This document shows, one piece after another, positions 26,882-35,329 of a DNA stretch of 64,000 nt (the first letter of the stretch is position 1; the number at the start of each line of letters is the position of its first letter). A program made the position numbers and the translations under genes. The notes beneath the pieces were generated by a model that was given only the letters and a program-made list of their open reading frames with translations, had not been told where the DNA came from and did not search any database. Source of the DNA: Bacillota bacterium (GTDB taxonomy: Bacteria > Bacillota > Bacilli > Desulfuribacillales > Desulfuribacillaceae); assembly GCA_023388635.1 (NCBI GenBank), contig JAEWFW010000009.1:1-64000 (forward strand). Direction: 5' to 3'.

Positions 26882-26924
26882 AAATAAAATATGAGGATAG
26901 CAAACTTCTCCATTTGCTACCCTC
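26882..26924 (-). terminator. Terminator after the copper-amine-oxidase-N protein gene
   Basis: A 12-bp stem GAGGATAGCAAA / TTTGCTACCCTC (one mismatch) is followed by an A/T-rich tract (ATATTTTATTTG) on the minus strand. Confidence 0.75.
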
Positions 26925-26947
26925 AGAAATGATTGATTGTTTAAGCA

Positions 26948-27829
26948 TTATTCAAACACTCTAATGACATCGACTCTGCCTTGAACCGGATAACTCTCCA
27001 TCACCGGACCATGAAATGCCGCTTCAACATATGCTCCCTCTTTTAATACGTCTTTTGTCAATAATTCTTGCGTGTTGCCTTTATAGATTTTCGTCTGATC
27101 ATCAATCATCAATCTCCCTTTGTCGTAGGAAGATTGACCTTCCACATTTTCACCTTCGACAAAAATTCCCGATAACTGCTTGCGATCATCAAGCAATATG
27201 CTGGAGATATTTCCTTTGATATCAACATCTTCGATTGCCGAGATCAGCCAAGTGTTTTCAGATCGATTGATAATCACACGTCTTTCATAAGTGCCTTTGC
27301 TATTGGTTGAATCCGTATATGTGAAGAGCACTGTGTATGTGTGAGAATTTTCCGTACTGTTGACTTCGGTAATTTCGTACTTCTCGATCCAAGGGCTGGA
27401 GGTCCCTGTGACCCAATTGAGCATTTCAAATTCATCGCGTCGTGTTTCTTTTAATTCTTCTGTCATCAGCGCAAATTGCCACGCGCCATTTCTCATTTTT
27501 ACTGCCTCTGTCCAAGCGTTGATAGCATCCAAAGGCGCTTGCGGTGCGAGTGCCTGTTCCAATAACTTGATTCTATTATCATCTTTTGTATTTTGTTTAT
27601 CAATTTGCACTGTTTTATTATCGGCATCCCAAACAACTGCCGCACCAAACATTTCTGCAATGACCCTCAGTGGAACCAATGTCCGTTCCTCGACAATCTG
27701 CGCCGGAACATCGGACTTCAATTCCTCGCCATTAAAAATCAATTTGACCGGTGTAGCTGCAAAGGCGGTAAACGCCAGCCCCGCACATAACGATGCTCCT
27801 GCAACGAATGCTACAACTTTCTTTTTCAT
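26948..27829 (-). CDS. Secreted protein with copper amine oxidase-like N-terminal domain
   Basis: 293 residues from the ATG at 27829 (AAAGGAG just upstream). A signal peptide (1-24, ending AFA) precedes a copper_amine_oxidN1 domain (25-80, SDVPAQIVEERTLVPLRVIAEMFGA), a wall- or surface-associated module common in Bacillota. Next comes a nuclear-transport-factor-2-like region (about 95-190) and a C-terminal beta domain. Despite the name the module has no oxidase activity. Role unknown, likely cell-envelope. Confidence 0.8.
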   Translation of the reverse strand: MKKKVVAFVAGASLCAGLAFTAFAATPVKLIFNGEELKSDVPAQIVEERTLVPLRVIAEMFGAAVVWDADNKTVQIDKQNTKDDNRIKLLEQALAPQAPLDAINAWTEAVKMRNGAWQFALMTEELKETRRDEFEMLNWVTGTSSPWIEKYEITEVNSTENSHTYTVLFTYTDSTNSKGTYERRVIINRSENTWLISAIEDVDIKGNISSILLDDRKQLSGIFVEGENVEGQSSYDKGRLMIDDQTKIYKGNTQELLTKDVLKEGAYVEAAFHGPVMESYPVQGRVDVIRVFE

Positions 27830-27996
27830 AATATTTCTCCTTTCATGTACATTCTTTGCTATTTGTATGTACATTATCAGACGGAAATATAGTGAAAAAG
27901 TTTCACTCCGCTATTTTTCAATAAAAACAGCTCCTTACGGGCCGCCATTTATGTTCTTATTTTATATATCACCATTGACATATGACAAGAAACGGC

Positions 27997-28036
27997 AAAA
28001 AAATATTCAGGTGGGATCACAACACCCCACCTGAAT
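27997..28036 (-). terminator. Terminator / hairpin repeat copy b (3' of rsiV-like gene)
   Basis: Stem ATTCAGGTGGG / CCCACCTGAAT (28005-28036), perfect over 11 bp, followed by a T run (ATTTTTTT) on the minus strand. The flanking AAGTAAGACTTG is shared with other repeat copies. Confidence 0.85.
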
Positions 28037-28042
28037 CAAGTC

Positions 28043-28942
28043 TTACTTTATATATTCATCGCCGACAAGTATATCTTGGATAACCTCATTCGGAATCTCA
28101 AACTCAACGACTCCCATATATCCCGGTGCCACTTCATATTTGTCAAACGAAATAACTAATTTTCCATCTGACGTTATATAAAAACTCTGTTCAGCGTCAA
28201 TCTGTTCAAACAATGCTCCTAAAGATTCGCCTTCAGGGCTATCTAGCCAATAAACTACGTTCTCATCGTCATTCATTTGCTGCTGCATCTGTTCTTTAAT
28301 ATTTGCACTAATCACGTCTATATAGCTGTCATCCTTGAATAATGACGGCAATGTAATCAACACTTCCCGCACTTTGTCTATCGTATCGTATTGGAAAACC
28401 GTGGAAGATGATCCGACAATATTGACTACATAGCGTCCGATTGACAGAATTTGATCCGTATCGGTTTTAACAACATAGCCGCTGTCAACGCCCATATGCC
28501 CTTCGATTCCCGCTTGTTTCATTTCTTCGATATCTGTCATAAATTGCTGATACAGTTCCTTATTTTCTTGCAAATATTTTTCATTCAAACTGCCTTCCAA
28601 CTCTTTATTATCTAAACCATCAATCTTCGGTATCTCGATATTTGCTTGGAATCCTCCGTCATCGACGACAATTTCTTTAAATGTCAAAACACTGACAATA
28701 CTTTTCACTACAGGAATCTTGGACAGCGTTTCGGCAAATGCCGGACTGGCGTTGATTCCCACAGTCAGTAAAACAGTTGCCGCTGCTGCGGCTGCAACAG
28801 CAGATCCCCAAACTTTAAACTGCTTGTTATTTTTCTGGTTCGCTTGTTTCATTGCGCTTTGCACCCTCTCGTCTAATTCTTCCGGTATCTCAATCTGATC
28901 ATACCGTTCTTTCAGATATTCCATTTGTTTATTTTTTGACAT
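28043..28942 (-). CDS. RsiV-like anti-sigma factor
   Basis: 299 residues. The cytoplasmic N-terminus (1-43) is the sigma-binding part. One membrane helix follows (about 45-63, VWGSAVAAAAAATVLLTVG), then an extracellular region ending in a DUF3298 domain (about 205-295, VISFDKYEVAPGYMGVVEFEIP). The B. subtilis homologue RsiV binds lysozyme, is cut by signal peptidase and RasP, and frees SigV. It starts 18 bp after the sigma gene. Lysozyme sensing here is by homology only. Confidence 0.82.
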   Translation of the reverse strand: MSKNKQMEYLKERYDQIEIPEELDERVQSAMKQANQKNNKQFKVWGSAVAAAAAATVLLTVGINASPAFAETLSKIPVVKSIVSVLTFKEIVVDDGGFQANIEIPKIDGLDNKELEGSLNEKYLQENKELYQQFMTDIEEMKQAGIEGHMGVDSGYVVKTDTDQILSIGRYVVNIVGSSSTVFQYDTIDKVREVLITLPSLFKDDSYIDVISANIKEQMQQQMNDDENVVYWLDSPEGESLGALFEQIDAEQSFYITSDGKLVISFDKYEVAPGYMGVVEFEIPNEVIQDILVGDEYIK

Positions 28943-28960
28943 CGATATTTCCTCCTGGCG

Positions 28961-29446
28961 TCAGTCGTCCATGCGTATGCGCAATAATTTTAATGCTTTA
29001 TACAGATGTGTCTTGACCGTATTGACATTTTCATCAAGAACTTCGGCGATTTCTTGCAATTTCAAATCTTCAAAATACCGCAATATAATAATCGTACGAT
29101 ATTGGTCCGGCAAATTTTCCAGTGCTTGTTGCAAATCAATATCAGAATATTTGTCCGCGTTTCCTCCTTCAAATTCCGACAATTTTGCATCATCGACGGC
29201 AATTACGCGTTTGTGCTTGCGCAAGAAATCGAGTGCAGTATTGACTACAATCCGATAGAACCACGTACGTATGTACTCCGGTGATTTTAACCCCGTTTTA
29301 GAAGTTATCGCCTTATAAACTGCTTCTTGAACAATATCGAGGGCATCTTGCGAATTTCGCACATAGCTAAATGCCAATCTGTAATAATTCTCTTTATATT
29401 GCATCACATGGTCTGTGACTTGTTGCGTAAACATTGAACCTGTCAT
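28961..29446 (-). CDS. ECF sigma factor (SigV-like)
   Basis: 161 residues from ATG 29446 (GGAAAGGA upstream). The longer frame to 29581 runs through the promoter and is not used. Region 2 is YYRLAFSYVRNSQDALDIVQEAVYKA and region 4 is LPDQYRTIIILRYFEDLKLQEIA followed by NTVKTHLYKALKLLR. Encoded with an RsiV-like anti-sigma factor and preceded by an ECF-type promoter, so probably autoregulated. Confidence 0.88.
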   Translation of the reverse strand: MTGSMFTQQVTDHVMQYKENYYRLAFSYVRNSQDALDIVQEAVYKAITSKTGLKSPEYIRTWFYRIVVNTALDFLRKHKRVIAVDDAKLSEFEGGNADKYSDIDLQQALENLPDQYRTIIILRYFEDLKLQEIAEVLDENVNTVKTHLYKALKLLRIRMDD

Positions 29447-29493
29447 TCGCGCGAATTCCTTTCCAAAGTTACTTGGGATATATATCTGTTTGT

Positions 29494-29522
29494 TAGACGG
29501 GCGACCCTGAGAAAAAGTTTTA
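29494..29522 (-). promoter_or_regulatory. ECF (sigma-V-type) promoter of the sigma/anti-sigma operon
   Basis: Minus strand TAAAAC followed by TTTTT (-35, 29517-29522), a 17-bp spacer and CGTCTA (-10, 29494-29499). This matches the tGAAAC / CGTC pattern used by the B. subtilis SigV/SigX/SigW group at all but one or two positions, and supports autoregulation. Confidence 0.7.
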
Positions 29523-29587
29523 TCATGACTCCCGCTTCTGCAGTTTTTTGTCTTTACAAATCTGTATAAAATTGTAGCCATATAAAG

Positions 29588-29623
29588 AAAGCCTTATGCA
29601 TCAAGCTTTTTGCATAGGGCTTT
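29588..29623. terminator. Bidirectional-looking hairpin between the membrane protein gene and the sigma gene
   Basis: Stem AAAGCCTTATGCA / TGCATAGGGCTTT with one mismatch and 10-base loop; short T-rich tracts on both sides. It ends the XRE operon. Confidence 0.7.
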
Positions 29624-29650
29624 AATTAAGAAAAAAGGCTCATTTGCTTT

Positions 29651-30109
29651 TTATGATTTAAAATATTTTGCCGTATAGATTAAATCTGTCGCTAGGACGC
29701 CAAGCCATTGAATCGTCAGAAGTAAAAATAAAGATTCAATAACATAGTTTCTATCACTTAAAACCAAAAGCAATGCCATCGGAAGCATAAAAACTGTAAT
29801 AATACCTGCTGTTATCAATCCTTTTTCCAAAATATTAACTTGGTATTCGTCATACTTTTGTTTCCCGAGTATAGTCAGTACGATAATTACAAGGGTTAAA
29901 GCAATAATCACATATCCTATATATTTCATATTGCCATTTTGAATAAAGACTGACCAACCGTTCCAGAAATCACTATTTAAAGTTTTAGAAGATGAAAGCA
30001 GCCGCATAAACTCAACGTGATTCGATGTAAAAATAAATAGGATTGCGTAAAATACGGAAACAATTGAAATCAAAAGTGCGTTTATTCTGGGGTTTCTCAA
30101 TATCCTCAT
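29651..30109 (-). CDS. Hypothetical four-helix membrane protein coupled to XRE regulator
   Basis: 152 residues with four predicted helices (about 12-30, 62-82, 95-117 and 127-145) and short loops; I do not recognise the family. It overlaps the XRE gene by 4 bp, so the two are translationally coupled. Small membrane proteins paired with YozG-type repressors are common in Bacillota, but their functions are mostly unknown. Confidence 0.65.
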   Translation of the reverse strand: MRILRNPRINALLISIVSVFYAILFIFTSNHVEFMRLLSSSKTLNSDFWNGWSVFIQNGNMKYIGYVIIALTLVIIVLTILGKQKYDEYQVNILEKGLITAGIITVFMLPMALLLVLSDRNYVIESLFLLLTIQWLGVLATDLIYTAKYFKS

Positions 30110-30312
30110 CTTCTCTCACTCCCCTCGAAGTCAAATATCTCCTCAATCGTTAAATGAAACAATTGAGCAAGGTCATATGCCAGCCAAATAGAGGGGTCAA
30201 ATTTTCCTGTTTCGATAGCGTTAATTGCCTGACGAGAAACTCCAACTTTTTCCCCCAATTGTTTTTGTGTCAGCCCATCTTGCTCTCGCAATGCCCTAAT
30301 TCTATTTTTCAA
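30106..30312 (-). CDS. XRE-family (YozG-type) transcriptional regulator, TTG start
   Basis: 68 residues, essentially one HTH (LTQKQLGEKVGVSRQAINAIETGK) plus a short tail. I chose the TTG at 30312: AAGGGGGA sits five bases before it and the protein then begins MKNRIRALREQ, the usual family start. The ATG at 30330 overlaps an operator-like repeat. Likely autorepressor of its own operon. Confidence 0.85.
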   Translation of the reverse strand: MKNRIRALREQDGLTQKQLGEKVGVSRQAINAIETGKFDPSIWLAYDLAQLFHLTIEEIFDFEGSERR

Positions 30313-30324
30313 ATAAATCCCCCT

Positions 30325-30388
30325 TGTCATGTTAACCTGACATTATTATGATAATATTATACACCTATCATGTCAAGTAAACATGACA
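30325..30388 (-). promoter_or_regulatory. Twin operator-like repeats and promoter of the XRE operon
   Basis: Two copies of TGTCA-N8-TGACA, at 30325-30342 and 30371-30388, flank a promoter-like region. The upstream copy contains TTGACA of the -35 on the minus strand, with TATCAT-like -10 17 bp further. Identical half-sites and spacing suggest dimers of the encoded XRE protein bind both. Confidence 0.65.
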
Positions 30389-30394
30389 CGCCCC

Positions 30395-30410
30395 TATCTT
30401 CGTGAAGATA
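30395..30410 (-). other. Small palindromic hairpin after the SMR gene pair
   Basis: TATCTTC-GT-GAAGATA, a perfect 7-bp stem just after the second SMR stop codon, without a T run. A possible weak terminator or RNA stabiliser. Confidence 0.4.
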
Positions 30411-30421
30411 TCAGCAGCTCT

Positions 30422-30736
30422 TTAATCAATTAATTTCAATCCAATCACTGATGCAACGACAAGGAAAATAAAAAATAACCGTATTTTACTTTTCGATTCC
30501 CCGTAGATGAACATTCCCACTAACGCAGCACCAACTGTGCCAATACCTGTCCAAATAGCATAGGCAGTTCCCATGGAAATTTCCTTCATAGCCAGTGACA
30601 AAAGTACGAAACTAGTAACGAACCCGCCGATCAATACGGCAAACGATCGAACAGAACGATTTTGGTTGACCATCGTTATCCCCATGACACCGACAACTTC
30701 AAAGCATCCCGCTAAAATCAATACAATCCAACTCAA
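30422..30736 (-). CDS. SMR-family guanidinium exporter subunit (GdnD/YkkD-like)
   Basis: 104 residues, four helices. The key membrane Glu is in TM1 (LAGCFEVVGVMGI). It is the second of two overlapping SMR genes under a guanidine-I riboswitch, so it most likely forms a heterodimeric guanidinium/H+ antiporter with its partner, as shown for GdnCD (YkkCD). Confidence 0.88.
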   Translation of the reverse strand: MSWIVLILAGCFEVVGVMGITMVNQNRSVRSFAVLIGGFVTSFVLLSLAMKEISMGTAYAIWTGIGTVGAALVGMFIYGESKSKIRLFFIFLVVASVIGLKLID

Positions 30737-31083
30737 GAGATCTCACCTCGCTTTTGATCATCTTCCGAATTGTCAGTGACGAGTTTCAGCCCAATAATCC
30801 CTATCAGGAGCGACCCGATCAGCACCAATTTCCCTAAGCGGAACGGAACATCGAACAGAACCATTTCCGTGACAATCGTACCTACTGTTCCGAGACCGAC
30901 GAAAACAGCATATACCGTACTGGTGGGAAGTTTCTGTGCGGAGAAAATCAACCCTCCGAAACTAATAATAATTGCAATTGCTGTCACTCCCCACTCTATC
31001 CAATTGTCCGCATACTTTAGTCCGGTCACCCACATGACTTCAAATACAGTTGCTACCACAACCACCAACCAATGCTTATTCAT
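30733..31083 (-). CDS. SMR-family guanidinium exporter subunit (GdnC/YkkC-like)
   Basis: 116 residues from ATG 31083 (AAGGAG upstream; an in-frame ATG at 31104 lacks a site). Four helices, TM1 with the essential Glu in TVFEVMWVTGLKYA, followed by a short charged tail. It overlaps the next SMR gene by 4 bp. Together they form a paired SMR exporter; the riboswitch upstream identifies guanidinium as the substrate. Confidence 0.9.
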   Translation of the reverse strand: MNKHWLVVVVATVFEVMWVTGLKYADNWIEWGVTAIAIIISFGGLIFSAQKLPTSTVYAVFVGLGTVGTIVTEMVLFDVPFRLGKLVLIGSLLIGIIGLKLVTDNSEDDQKRGEIS

Positions 31084-31171
31084 TTTTTTATTCTCCTTTT
31101 GCATAGCATTCTCTTATATATTTCAGTATCTCCCATACACTTCAACATTCTCATACGTCAAACTCTAAAAC

Positions 31172-31297
31172 CAAAAACAAACCCGAGAAGAATATCTCTT
31201 TAGATATTCCTCCCGGGCTTTTATCCCTCCGTGTACACGCGTTGGCGTGCGTTTTCTCTCGGACCTGGCCGGTGCTTGTGCAACCGCGGAACCCTAG
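31172..31297 (-). ncRNA. Guanidine-I riboswitch (ykkC class) with terminator
   Basis: On the minus strand the aptamer begins CTAGGGTTCCG (31287-31297), continues through ACCGGCCAGGTCCGAGAG and ends GGGATAAAAGCCCGGGAGG. All of these are hallmarks of the ykkC/guanidine-I class. A terminator stem (31182-31216) with T-rich tail (31172-31181) follows. Guanidinium binding would prevent termination and switch on the SMR pair 90 bp downstream. It starts 18 bp after the oppF stop codon. Confidence 0.95.
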
Positions 31298-31314
31298 AAA
31301 ACTTTGTATTGAAG

Positions 31315-32280
31315 TTAGTCAAATAACCGACAGGCGACCCAATGTCCCGGAGAAATCTCCTTCAACTCCGGCGTCTTTTCCTTACACACATCCATCTCCT
31401 TGAAGCAGCGAGAACAGAAACGGCAACCCTCAGGCGGATTAATTGGACTGGGCACATCTCCCTCGAGAATAATCCGTTGCTTCTTTTTCTCCGGATCAAT
31501 AATCGGAATTGCTGAAAGTAACGCTTGCGTATAAGGGTGTAACGGATTGGCGTATAACTCCTTCTTCGGAGCGATTTCCACCAATTTCCCCAAATACATG
31601 ACGCCGACCCGGTCACTGATATGCTTCACCACATTCAAACCATGGGCGATAAACAGATAGGTCAGACCAAATTCATCCTTCAAATCAGCTAAAAGATTGA
31701 GCACCTGTGCCTGAATCGATACGTCAAGTGCCGAAACCGGTTCATCGCAGACAATCAGCTTAGGCTCTACTGCTAAAGCTCGAGCAATCCCTACACGCTG
31801 GCGCTGTCCCCCGGAAAACTCGTGGGGATAGCGATTCCTTTGGTGTCGAGCCAGACCTACGCAGTTTAATAGATAAATGACCCGTTCCTCCACTTGATTT
31901 GCCGGCAGTAGATTGTTGATTCTTATCGGTTCAGCGATAATATCCCCGACCGTCATGCGCGGATTTAACGAAGCATACGGATCCTGAAAAATCATCTGAA
32001 TATCCTTACAATGAGCCCGTCGCTCATTTTCTTTCAGCCGGGCAAGGTCTTTCCCTTCATATATCATGCTACCGCCTGTCGGGCTATAAAGATTGACAAG
32101 CATCTTTCCCAACGTCGTTTTCCCGCATCCGGATTCTCCGACCAGACCAAACGCCTCTCCCTTATTGATCGTAAAAGAGACTTCATCTACCGCCTTTAAC
32201 AGCGAGGTCGGCTTGCCGAAAAAATTACTTTCTATCGTAAAGTGCTTGGAGAGATTTTGGATTTCCATCAATGTACTCAT
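31315..32280 (-). CDS. oppF: Oligopeptide/dipeptide ABC transporter ATPase OppF/DppF
   Basis: 321 residues. Walker A GESGCGKT, signature FSGGQRQRVGIARAL, Walker B LIVCDEPVSALD, and the C-terminal oligopeptide extension with CRFCSRCFKEMDVC (Fe-S-type Cys cluster in this group). Last gene of the oppA-B-C-D-F operon; overlaps oppD by 4 bp. Confidence 0.93.
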   Translation of the reverse strand: MSTLMEIQNLSKHFTIESNFFGKPTSLLKAVDEVSFTINKGEAFGLVGESGCGKTTLGKMLVNLYSPTGGSMIYEGKDLARLKENERRAHCKDIQMIFQDPYASLNPRMTVGDIIAEPIRINNLLPANQVEERVIYLLNCVGLARHQRNRYPHEFSGGQRQRVGIARALAVEPKLIVCDEPVSALDVSIQAQVLNLLADLKDEFGLTYLFIAHGLNVVKHISDRVGVMYLGKLVEIAPKKELYANPLHPYTQALLSAIPIIDPEKKKQRIILEGDVPSPINPPEGCRFCSRCFKEMDVCKEKTPELKEISPGHWVACRLFD

Positions 32281-33263
32281 TTTACCTCTCCTCCCTCTTC
32301 CGTATATAAAAAGCAGCGTACCTTATGCCCATCAATCTCCAGCAGCTCCGGTTCTTCCTTGGTGCAACGATCCATAGATCGGTCGCAACGGTCGGAAAAA
32401 GAGCATCCCGGCGGCATATTTAAAGGATTGGGAACCATGCCTTTGATCATATACAAGCGTTCGTCGCTGTCATCATCAATCTGCGGGATAGAATTGAGTA
32501 ACCCCACCGTATACGGATGCAACGGCTTTTTAAACAACTCTTTAACCGTAGCTTCCTCGACGATTTTCCCACAGTACATGACGATAACCCGGTCCGCCGC
32601 TTCCGACACTACTCCCAGATCGTGTGTGATCAATAGGACTGCCATATTGAATTTTTCTCGCATATCGTACAGTAATTCCAATATTTGAGCCTGAATCGTC
32701 ACATCGAGCGCTGTAGTCGGCTCGTCAGCGATCAGTAATTGCGGATCACAAGCCAGAGCCATCGCAATCATAACGCGCTGACGCATCCCACCACTCATCT
32801 GATGGGGATAATCGTCAGCCCGTTTTGCCGGCGAAGGGATACCCACCATATCCAACAACTCTATTGTTCTTGCCAAAGCTGCTTTTTTGCTGAGCTTCTT
32901 ATGGATCATCAAGCTCTCCATAATTTGATCCTTTACCCGATGCACTGGATTCAACGAAGTCATCGGCTCCTGAAAGATCATCGAAATTTTGTTTCCCCGA
33001 ATATTTCGCAGCTCTTTCTTACTCATCCCCGCCAGATTTTGTTCATCAAACAGAATCTCTCCTCCGGCGATTTTACCAGGATTCTGCAAGAGCCCCATAA
33101 TCGAAAGCGAGGTCACACTTTTACCTGAGCCTGACTCCCCGACAATTGCTAGAATCTCACCCTTATCTATGGCAAAACTGACGTCATTCACGGCAGTTAC
33201 CGTACCGCGTTTCAGTTTAAATTCCGTCTTTAAGTTTTTAACTTCCAATAACATTGTACTCAT
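32277..33263 (-). CDS. oppD: Oligopeptide/dipeptide ABC transporter ATPase OppD/DppD
   Basis: 328 residues. Walker A GESGSGKS, signature MSGGMRQRVMIAMAL, Walker B LLIADEPTTALD, and a C-terminal CSFSDRCDRSMDRC cluster like that of OppF. Pairs with OppF to power the permease. Starts 4 bp after oppC. Confidence 0.93.
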   Translation of the reverse strand: MSTMLLEVKNLKTEFKLKRGTVTAVNDVSFAIDKGEILAIVGESGSGKSVTSLSIMGLLQNPGKIAGGEILFDEQNLAGMSKKELRNIRGNKISMIFQEPMTSLNPVHRVKDQIMESLMIHKKLSKKAALARTIELLDMVGIPSPAKRADDYPHQMSGGMRQRVMIAMALACDPQLLIADEPTTALDVTIQAQILELLYDMREKFNMAVLLITHDLGVVSEAADRVIVMYCGKIVEEATVKELFKKPLHPYTVGLLNSIPQIDDDSDERLYMIKGMVPNPLNMPPGCSFSDRCDRSMDRCTKEEPELLEIDGHKVRCFLYTEEGGEVK

Positions 33264-33267
33264 TCCC

Positions 33268-34206
33268 CTACTTTATTCTGGATTTCGGATCAAGAGCATC
33301 CCGCAGCCCGTCGCCCAACAGATTGAACGCCAAGACAGTAATCGTAATGGCGATGCCCGGGAAAATCAAAGTATAAGGTGCAGTAAAAATGAATCCTCTT
33401 GCCCTTCCTAACATATCTCCCCACTCAGCAAAAGGAGGCTGGACACCTAAGCCCAAAAAGCCTAAAGCCGCTGTATCAAGTACAGCTGTGGAAATTCCTA
33501 AAGTCGCCCTTACTACAATTAAGGAGACGATATTCGGCAAAATATGCTTGAAGATAATCCGACTGTCTCTGTTGCCGATGACCTTAGCTGCCTGTACATA
33601 ATCGCTCTCTTTAATAGAAAGAATACTGCCTCGCACGATACGAGCATATTCAGGAATCGATACAAGTCCGATAGCAATAACTGCCTTATCTAATCCCTTA
33701 CCCAAAGCAGCCATAAAAGCAATCGCCAACAAGATCGAAGGAATTGCCAAAATCATATCCATGATCCTCATAATAATCGTATCGGTTCTACCGCCCCTAT
33801 AACCTGCAATAGCCCCTAAAACAACACCGATGGTCAGTGAAATCGACACTGCCGCAACTCCGACAAACAGAGAAATCTTCGTTCCGTCTAAAACCCTGCT
33901 GAATATATCTCTACCCAGCTGATCTGTTCCAAACCAATGCTCGCTATTAGGAGAAATAAAGCTCTTTGACATATCGGAATAATTCGGGTCATAAGGTAAC
34001 ACTTGGACTCCCAAAAGACCGCTCACCCAAACTACCAGTGAAATAAGCACCAAGATTGCGATGATACATAAACCGACGACCGCTGCCTTATTCTGCCTAA
34101 GCGTGTCCCACATCTCTTTCATTTGCGATTCTGGCTTCTCCACATATTCCGTAGCCTGCAGAGTCATACCTGAGTCTGATACATTCTTGTTTTTCATACA
34201 AGCCAC
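33268..34206 (-). CDS. oppC: Oligopeptide/dipeptide ABC transporter permease OppC/DppC
   Basis: 312 residues. A cytoplasmic N-terminus and TM (about 40-62) are followed by the OppC N domain (HWFGTDQLGRDIFSRVLDGTKISL) and the BPD_transp_1 core of five helices with the EAA-like loop (EYARIVRGSILSIKESDYVQAAKVIG). Heterodimer with OppB. Confidence 0.93.
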   Translation of the reverse strand: MACMKNKNVSDSGMTLQATEYVEKPESQMKEMWDTLRQNKAAVVGLCIIAILVLISLVVWVSGLLGVQVLPYDPNYSDMSKSFISPNSEHWFGTDQLGRDIFSRVLDGTKISLFVGVAAVSISLTIGVVLGAIAGYRGGRTDTIIMRIMDMILAIPSILLAIAFMAALGKGLDKAVIAIGLVSIPEYARIVRGSILSIKESDYVQAAKVIGNRDSRIIFKHILPNIVSLIVVRATLGISTAVLDTAALGFLGLGVQPPFAEWGDMLGRARGFIFTAPYTLIFPGIAITITVLAFNLLGDGLRDALDPKSRIK

Positions 34207-34209
34207 CTC

Positions 34210-35232
34210 CTACTTGGAATATTTAATGCGTGGATCTAAAAAGGCATAGACCACATCCACCAGCAAATTCATAAACACAAACACTGTAGCAATCAGCAGT
34301 ACAACACCTTGTACCACCGGAAAATCAGATTTAAGGATACAGGCTACGGTATAAGAACCGATACCTGGCCAAGAGAACACCGTCTCTGTCAGCACCGCTC
34401 CACCGAGCAAGCTTCCTAATTGCAGACCAATCACCGTAACGATTGGTATCAAACCATTTCGAAAAGCATGTTTGCGTATAACCTTCCCCTCAGACACACC
34501 CTTAGCTCTCGCCGTACGAATATAGTCCTGTTGGAGTGTCTCCAACATACTGGAGCGGGTCATCCGCGTGATAATTGCCATTGAATACATTGCTAGAGCT
34601 ACACCCGGCAAAATCAGATGCTGCAAAGCATCCGAAAACGCCTCCATATCTCCGGCAATCAAACTGTCAATCAGATAAAGTCCCGTCACTCTGTCAAGCC
34701 CAAGACTCATCAAAGGATCGATCCTTCCCCCGGAAGGAAACCAATGCAACGTTCCTGAGAAAAAAATAATCAGCAAAATCCCCAGCCAAAAGATCGGCAT
34801 CGATACTCCTACCAACGCCACAAGCATCCCTGCATTATCAAACAAAGAATTCTTTTTCACTGCCGAGATAATACCAATAATAATTCCAAAGACAGAAGCA
34901 ATAATAATCGCGAATAAGGCCAATTCTACCGTAGCCGGAAAACGAGACATAATTTCTTCCATAACCGGCGCCTTAGTGTAGTAGGATGTTCCAAAATCCC
35001 CCTGTACAGCCCCAGTCACAAAGTTCCAATATTGAAGAAGCAGTGGATCGTTCAAACCATTGGCTTCCCTCCACACTTCCACCGATTCCTGCGTCGCATG
35101 TTGCCCTAAGACAATTGGTGCCGGATCTGGTGAGAGAACGCGCATAATCAGAAAGACTATGATCGATACGCCGATTAATACTGGAATTAACATCAAGATT
35201 CGTTTAATGATATACTTTAGCATTTCCAACAC
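34210..35232 (-). CDS. oppB: Oligopeptide/dipeptide ABC transporter permease OppB/DppB
   Basis: 340 residues, six helices. N-terminal LKYIIKRILMLIPVLIGVSIIVF and the ATPase-contact loop TRSSMLETLQQDYIRTARAKG mark the DppB/OppB family. It lies 97 bp after oppA, behind two hairpins, and 3 bp before oppC. Confidence 0.93.
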   Translation of the reverse strand: MLEMLKYIIKRILMLIPVLIGVSIIVFLIMRVLSPDPAPIVLGQHATQESVEVWREANGLNDPLLLQYWNFVTGAVQGDFGTSYYTKAPVMEEIMSRFPATVELALFAIIIASVFGIIIGIISAVKKNSLFDNAGMLVALVGVSMPIFWLGILLIIFFSGTLHWFPSGGRIDPLMSLGLDRVTGLYLIDSLIAGDMEAFSDALQHLILPGVALAMYSMAIITRMTRSSMLETLQQDYIRTARAKGVSEGKVIRKHAFRNGLIPIVTVIGLQLGSLLGGAVLTETVFSWPGIGSYTVACILKSDFPVVQGVVLLIATVFVFMNLLVDVVYAFLDPRIKYSK

Positions 35233-35258
35233 CTTTCGGATCTAAGGATAGAGAACAT

Positions 35259-35310
35259 CCGGTTTTACTTATGAAAAAGCAAAACCGGGAACCGGTAAAA
35301 ATACCGGTTC
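35259..35310 (-). other. Tandem hairpins between oppA and oppB
   Basis: GAACCGGTA / TACCGGTTC (35289-35310) and CCGGTTTT / AAAACCGG (35259-35288) form two stems without a proper T run. A typical mRNA-stabilising or attenuating element that raises binding-protein output over permease output. Confidence 0.65.
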
Positions 35311-35329
35311 TCGGTAGCCTACTCTTCCT

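Noticed and set aside
29447..29581. Longer N-terminus for the ECF sigma factor
   Set aside because: It would run through the -35/-10 elements and lacks a ribosome site.
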